DNA of 22,460 nt, from positions 1 to 22,460 of the forward strand of contig JAAXUU010000003.1 of the NCBI GenBank assembly GCA_013335845.1. The letters run 5' to 3'. Position numbers and translations under genes: made by a program. Under the pieces are notes generated by a model. It was given only the letters and a program-made list of their open reading frames with translations. It did no database searches and was not told the DNA's origin. Of the stretch, positions 18,839-22,460 are shown in pieces. The stretch is from Actinomycetota bacterium. Its GTDB lineage: Bacteria; Actinomycetota; Coriobacteriia; Coriobacteriales; RUG844. How positions within the stretch are numbered: position 1 is the stretch's first letter; each line of letters opens with the position of its first letter.

Positions 18839-20239
18839 ATGGCGCGCAAGACAGACAGTCTGTTCTCTGAAATCGAGGACCAAGCACGTCGTGGTGTAGC
18901 GCCTCTTGCCGTACGTATGCGGCCTACGTCCTTATCCGAACTTGTCGGTCAAGACGACGTGGTGGGAGAGGGAACGTGGCTCAAATCCGCCATCGAAAGC
19001 GACTCTCTGTCATCGGTGGTTTTCTTCGGACCTGCCGGGACCGGCAAAACATCCCTCGCTCGTATTATCGCATCCGTCACCCAGGCGGAATTCGTCGAGG
19101 TATCCGCTGTAAGTGGGGGAGTCGCCGACTTACGCCGTGAAATCGAAGAGGCTTCCAAGCGCCTTACCTTCAGCGACCGCCGGACGATTCTGTTCGTCGA
19201 CGAGATCCATCGTTTTTCCCGCTCGCAGCAGGATGCCTTGCTTCATGCGGTGGAGGACCGCGTCGTGATTCTGGTCGGCGCGACTACTGAGAACCCCTTT
19301 TTCGAGGTTAATTCCGCGCTTCTCTCCCGTTCTCGAATCGTCGAGCTGCACCCCCTTTCCGATGAAGACATAACCGCACTTATCCTGCGTGCGCTTTCCG
19401 ACGTAAGAGGGCTTGCCGGTGCGTACGCCATCACGCAGCCTGCGATTGAAGCTATAGCGATTTCAGCGGGTGGCGACGCGCGTATGGCCCTTACGACGCT
19501 TGAGCTCTCTTGCGATCTCGCCGTTCCCTTGGCGGACGTTCCGGCCGAGGAGGCCGCTTCACTTGATCGAGATACAACTCTCCCTGTCATCACCCTCTCT
19601 TCGGTGCGGGAAGCGTCTCCGCGACGGAGTCTACCCTATGACAAGTCGGGAGACACGCATTACGATGTCATCTCCGCGTTCATCAAGAGCATGCGTGGGA
19701 GCGACCCAGACGCTGCGGTCTATTGGCTTGCCCGTATGATCGAAGGTGGAGAGGATCCGAAGTTCATCGCACGGCGTATTTTCATACTCGCTTCGGAGGA
19801 CATAGGCAATGCCGACCCGAACGCTCTTCTTGTAGCCCATGCCGCTTTCAAAGCAGCCGAATCGATCGGGTATCCCGAATGCCGAATCACCCTTTCGCAA
19901 GCGGCCATCTATATGGCGTTGGCTCCGAAATCCAATGCATCCTATAGCGCGATAGATGCCGCATTGGAAGAGATACGCAAGGGCCCGCTGCGCGATGTCC
20001 CCTCGTACTTGCGCGATCGCCATCGCCCCGGGTCCGAGGGCTACGGTCCCTATCGCTATCCGCACTCCTATGAAGGCGCGTGGGTCGATCAGCGCTATCT
20101 ACCGGAGGGTCTTGAGCAAGGTAGATTCTACAAACCGACGGAACGTGGTTGGGAAGCGTACCGCACGGATGCGGTGATGCGCGATAGGAAGCCGCTGAAA
20201 GCTTCTCGACAAAATGGTGACAAACGTGAAAACTCTTAG
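18839..20239 (+). CDS. rarA: replication-associated recombination protein RarA (MgsA)
   Basis: RarA is a clamp-loader-like AAA+ ATPase that acts at stalled replication forks and interacts with SSB. The 466-residue protein shows the N-terminal PLAVRMRPTSLSELVGQD, Walker A GPAGTGKT (64-71), Walker B FVDEIHRFSRSQQDALL (119-135), the sensor region GATTENPFFEVNSALLSRSR, and the C-terminal tetramerisation domain ending YRYPHSYEGAWVDQRYLPE. A block of about 20 residues around EEAASLDRDTTLPVI in the lid region looks like a low-conservation linker. The start ATG 18839 has an almost perfect TAGGAGGTG (18827-18835). Transcription must come through the 6S RNA terminator or from a promoter inside the RNA, as none lies in the 33-bp gap. 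Confidence 0.95.
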   Translation: MARKTDSLFSEIEDQARRGVAPLAVRMRPTSLSELVGQDDVVGEGTWLKSAIESDSLSSVVFFGPAGTGKTSLARIIASVTQAEFVEVSAVSGGVADLRREIEEASKRLTFSDRRTILFVDEIHRFSRSQQDALLHAVEDRVVILVGATTENPFFEVNSALLSRSRIVELHPLSDEDITALILRALSDVRGLAGAYAITQPAIEAIAISAGGDARMALTTLELSCDLAVPLADVPAEEAASLDRDTTLPVITLSSVREASPRRSLPYDKSGDTHYDVISAFIKSMRGSDPDAAVYWLARMIEGGEDPKFIARRIFILASEDIGNADPNALLVAHAAFKAAESIGYPECRITLSQAAIYMALAPKSNASYSAIDAALEEIRKGPLRDVPSYLRDRHRPGSEGYGPYRYPHSYEGAWVDQRYLPEGLEQGRFYKPTERGWEAYRTDAVMRDRKPLKASRQNGDKRENS

Positions 20240-20308
20240 GAAAACGATAGGTTACCTCACGCTTTGTCTGTTATGCTTCGATGATAGGAGTTTCGAGATG
20301 GAGGCATC

Positions 20309-20953
20309 ATGCAACTGACAGAGCTCGTCAACCAGGCAATTCCCTTTTTGATAGGCCTGCTGATCCTGTTCGGTATCTGGGCGGTCGCAGAGGTCGCGCT
20401 GACGATCAGGCGTGTCCGTACCACATTATCCGAAGTGGATGAAGCTATCGGGATGGTCGGGCCTTTGGTCGAGAAGGTCGACCCCTTGCTCGAGAGGGTC
20501 GATCCCTTGCTCGAACGCGTGACGTTGACGGTCGATGCGCTCAATCTGGAGATCATGCGTGTCGATCAGATCCTCGAAGACGTCGAACAGGTTACGGACG
20601 CTGCGACGACCGCGGCGAACGCGGTCTCGACTGCCACTACCGCTCCCATCGAATTCCTCACCGGTCTGAGCGAGCGCATACGTCTCGGTTCGAGGTGGCG
20701 AACTCGTGAACGCAAGGCCAATCAAGCTGTGGCTAAAGCGGCTTTGGAGCAGGCGGCGTATGAGGATGCGGGGCAGATACTGATAGAAGAGAGGGTTGCG
20801 TCAGCGCTCGATACAGACGCCGCATCTTCCGGCAATACGGACGCCAAGCGGGGCGTAACGGTCATCGAGACGATCCTACCGGAATCGGACACGGTGGAGG
20901 AGCTAACGAGCCACGAAGCTAAACCCACTGTTTTGGAAGAAATCGATCATTAA
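20309..20953 (+). CDS. membrane-anchored coiled-coil protein of unknown function
   Basis: A 214-residue protein with one N-terminal membrane helix (about 8-30), then a long helical, probably coiled-coil region (35-120) and an acidic, Ala/Glu-rich tail. It recalls DUF948-like proteins of Gram-positives but no named family can be assigned. Residues about 50-70 contain three heptads, VGPLVEK, VDPLLER, VDPLLER, encoded by 21-bp tandem repeats. The N-terminus has few charges before the helix, so topology is uncertain. ATG 20309 has GATGGAGG ending five bases upstream. It is separated from the AI-2E-family permease gene by 16 bases, so the two are cotranscribed and may act at the same membrane. Confidence 0.7.
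   Translation: MQLTELVNQAIPFLIGLLILFGIWAVAEVALTIRRVRTTLSEVDEAIGMVGPLVEKVDPLLERVDPLLERVTLTVDALNLEIMRVDQILEDVEQVTDAATTAANAVSTATTAPIEFLTGLSERIRLGSRWRTRERKANQAVAKAALEQAAYEDAGQILIEERVASALDTDAASSGNTDAKRGVTVIETILPESDTVEELTSHEAKPTVLEEIDH
20455..20517 (+). repeat. 21-bp (seven-residue) tandem repeat within the coiled-coil gene
   Basis: Copies at 20476-20496 and 20497-20517 share GGTCGA-C/T-CCCTTGCTCGA and differ at only a few positions. A more diverged copy precedes them at 20455-20475. They encode consecutive heptads, so copy-number change would lengthen the coil by two turns without breaking the frame or register. Confidence 0.75.
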
Positions 20954-20969
20954 GGACACCAAGTCAGCT

Positions 20970-22325
20970 ATGCAGAATCAAGAGGCGACAAACGAACCGG
21001 AACAGTTGAGCAAGCTCGACAGAGTACGTACGTCATTTTTCACTATCGGCACCATCATCGGTATCATTTTGCTGCTTATGGGCGTCGGGTATGCGCTCGG
21101 TAAGATTTCCCTTGCGGTATCCATTGTATTTTTTGCGATGGTTATCGTATTCATCCTTCGTTCTCCCGTTGCCTTTTTCGAAAGAAAAGGTATCAAGCGC
21201 GTGTTCGGGACGCTCCTCGCGTATCTGATCGCATTGGCGATCATCGTGATCCTCGTCGTGATAATCGGTCCTTTATTCGGTGAGCAGATAGATGCCCTAC
21301 TGGAAGCTCTTCCGTCCTATGCCACCCAGGTGGTCGATTGGGTCGAAGATCTATGGGTCACGTATGGGTACCTTCTCGGAGGTGACATGGCTCAATCGTT
21401 TGCAAAGGATTTCGGCGCAACTCTTTCTGAATGGACCAGTTCGATTGCGAGCGCAAGCGCGAGCGGTCTCATCTCCCTCGGCACTTCGATCACGAACACA
21501 TTCATCGTCACCTTGATGTCGATCGTCACAGCCTTCTGGGTGTTGAAGGACCTTCCGCAGATGAAAAAGGAGATCCGCATCCTCGTCAGCCCTAAATTCC
21601 GAGAAGATGCTTCGGTGGTATCGGCGTTATGCGCTCATGTAGCCGACGGATATATCAAGGGTGTTCTGATCTCGTCCACCTGTACAGGCTTGATAGCGGG
21701 TATCGGTTATGCCATCGTCGGTGTCCCATACCCTGCGGTACTCGGTCTTCTCACGGGTATACTCAATATCATTCCCATTCTCGGGCCCTGGATCGGTGGT
21801 GCATTCGCGGCTCTCATGGGATTGTTCGTCAGTCCGGTCGCATGCCTTCTCGCGATCATCATAACCGTAGGGGCACAACAGTTCACCGATACCTTCATCC
21901 AGCCACGCATCATGTCCTCAACAGTCGAACTACACCCCGCCCTCGTCATACTCGCTTTGACGGCCGGTGGAAACCTAGGCGGTATCGTTGGTATGATCGT
22001 CGCAGTGCCGGTCTTGGCGGCGGTAAAGGCTGTTTTCGTCTACTATTTCGAGAAACGCACGGGGCGAAAACTCGTCCACGAGGACGGAGCTCTATTCGCC
22101 GGCTGTTCGAAGGGCGGTACCGATCCTGATCCCGCGCTCGATGCCACTTTCAGTTCCGAATGTGAACGGACTCACATCAAGAACCGGAAAGTGAAAGATC
22201 GACTGGCGAAGCAACTCAGGCGTGACGACTCGAAAGCGGACGCTACATCAGATGCGGCTCCGTCCGCACGTGAAGCGGGGAATGAAGCCGAGATAATCGA
22301 GTCCGAGGACACCCGCGAATCGTAG
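20970..22325 (+). CDS. AI-2E family transporter (PF01594) permease
   Basis: A 451-residue polytopic membrane protein of the AI-2E/YdiK/PerM family, whose members are linked to export of autoinducer-2 or to sodium/proton antiport; the substrate here is unknown. Hydrophobic segments appear at about 25-45, 45-65, 80-105, a long pair around 165-195, and a C-terminal block from about 230 to 365. The latter includes the family signature GVPYPAVLGLLTGILNIIPILGPWIGG and QFTDTFIQPRIMSS. The last 85 or so residues are hydrophilic, first basic (KNRKVKDRLAKQLRR) then acidic, and are longer than usual for the family. The ribosome binding site is modest (AAGGAC). The position next to rarA and before a new promoter recalls B. 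subtilis yrrI upstream of alaS. Confidence 0.88.
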   Translation: MQNQEATNEPEQLSKLDRVRTSFFTIGTIIGIILLLMGVGYALGKISLAVSIVFFAMVIVFILRSPVAFFERKGIKRVFGTLLAYLIALAIIVILVVIIGPLFGEQIDALLEALPSYATQVVDWVEDLWVTYGYLLGGDMAQSFAKDFGATLSEWTSSIASASASGLISLGTSITNTFIVTLMSIVTAFWVLKDLPQMKKEIRILVSPKFREDASVVSALCAHVADGYIKGVLISSTCTGLIAGIGYAIVGVPYPAVLGLLTGILNIIPILGPWIGGAFAALMGLFVSPVACLLAIIITVGAQQFTDTFIQPRIMSSTVELHPALVILALTAGGNLGGIVGMIVAVPVLAAVKAVFVYYFEKRTGRKLVHEDGALFAGCSKGGTDPDPALDATFSSECERTHIKNRKVKDRLAKQLRRDDSKADATSDAAPSAREAGNEAEIIESEDTRES

Positions 22326-22417
22326 TCACCGCGCTAGGGTATCCCAGCATGAATCTGTGTTGCAAACGCTGTGTTCATTGATGCCTTGTAGCGGAAAATC
22401 AGTGTTTTTCCTTTCCT

Positions 22418-22447
22418 TTTCAAATATCTACCCGTAAAGTATATAAT
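22418..22447 (+). promoter_or_regulatory. promoter for a gene beyond the window
   Basis: A perfect TATAAT at 22442-22447 is preceded at 18 bases by TTTCAA (22418-22423), within a T-rich tract. Transcription would begin near 22454, so the target lies outside the window. From conserved order alaS would be a candidate, but that is a guess. The rest of 22326-22417 contains nothing recognised. Confidence 0.5.
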
Positions 22448-22460
22448 TTAGACTTCAAGG

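Noticed and set aside
22335..22420. Terminator after the AI-2E permease gene
   Set aside because: ATGAA/TTCAT and a repeated CTGTGTT occur around 22350-22380, but the pairing is short and interrupted and the T-run is distant, so the hairpin is not convincing.

Overview
The window is a dense, mostly plus-strand housekeeping segment from a Gram-positive bacterium. The best guess is Actinomycetota, class Coriobacteriia, but this is inferred from protein character and gene set, not proven. G+C is moderate, start codons include GTG and TTG, and strong AGGAGG-type ribosome binding sites are common. No tRNA, rRNA, CRISPR array, insertion sequence or prophage was recognised.

Layout. 13-2847: the queuosine tRNA-modification genes queH, queA and tgt, packed end to end. 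2997-5352: secD and secF, the membrane-driven motor of Sec protein export, overlapping by 8 bases. 5394-9038: a very large gene fusing a RecJ-type nuclease, a HIRAN domain and a RecQ-like helicase. 9063-11954: a bifunctional (p)ppGpp synthetase/hydrolase followed immediately by a glyoxalase-II-like metallo-hydrolase. 11965-12858 (minus): a fumarylacetoacetate-hydrolase-family enzyme that converges on the hydrolase. 13083-16216: hisS and aspS behind a recognisable promoter, ending in a strong terminator. 16262-17047 (minus): a five-helix membrane protein of the CmpB-like family. 17312-18414: a compact CobW-type metal GTPase coupled to a small protein with a 12-histidine tract. 18602-18805: a structured RNA that I read as 6S RNA, ending in an intrinsic terminator. 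18839-20239: rarA. 20309-22325: a membrane-anchored coiled-coil protein and an AI-2E-family permease. The last 20 bases carry a good -10 element for a gene outside the window.

The order queA-tgt-secDF-recJ-rel-hisS-aspS-6S-rarA-(AI-2E permease) closely follows, from memory, the Bacillus subtilis order queA-tgt-yajC-secDF-recJ-apt-relA-dtd-hisS-aspS-bsrA-yrvN-yrrI-alaS. Three small genes expected there (yajC, apt, dtd) are absent. Three insertions are present: the FAH enzyme, the CmpB-like gene and the CobW/His-rich pair. The backbone is therefore conserved information-processing machinery, and most of the novelty is in the insertions, the RecJ-HIRAN-RecQ fusion and the 6S/rarA junction.

A recurring small-scale feature is short perfect or near-perfect tandem duplication (11, 14, 15 and 21 bp). 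Two of these fall on stop codons.
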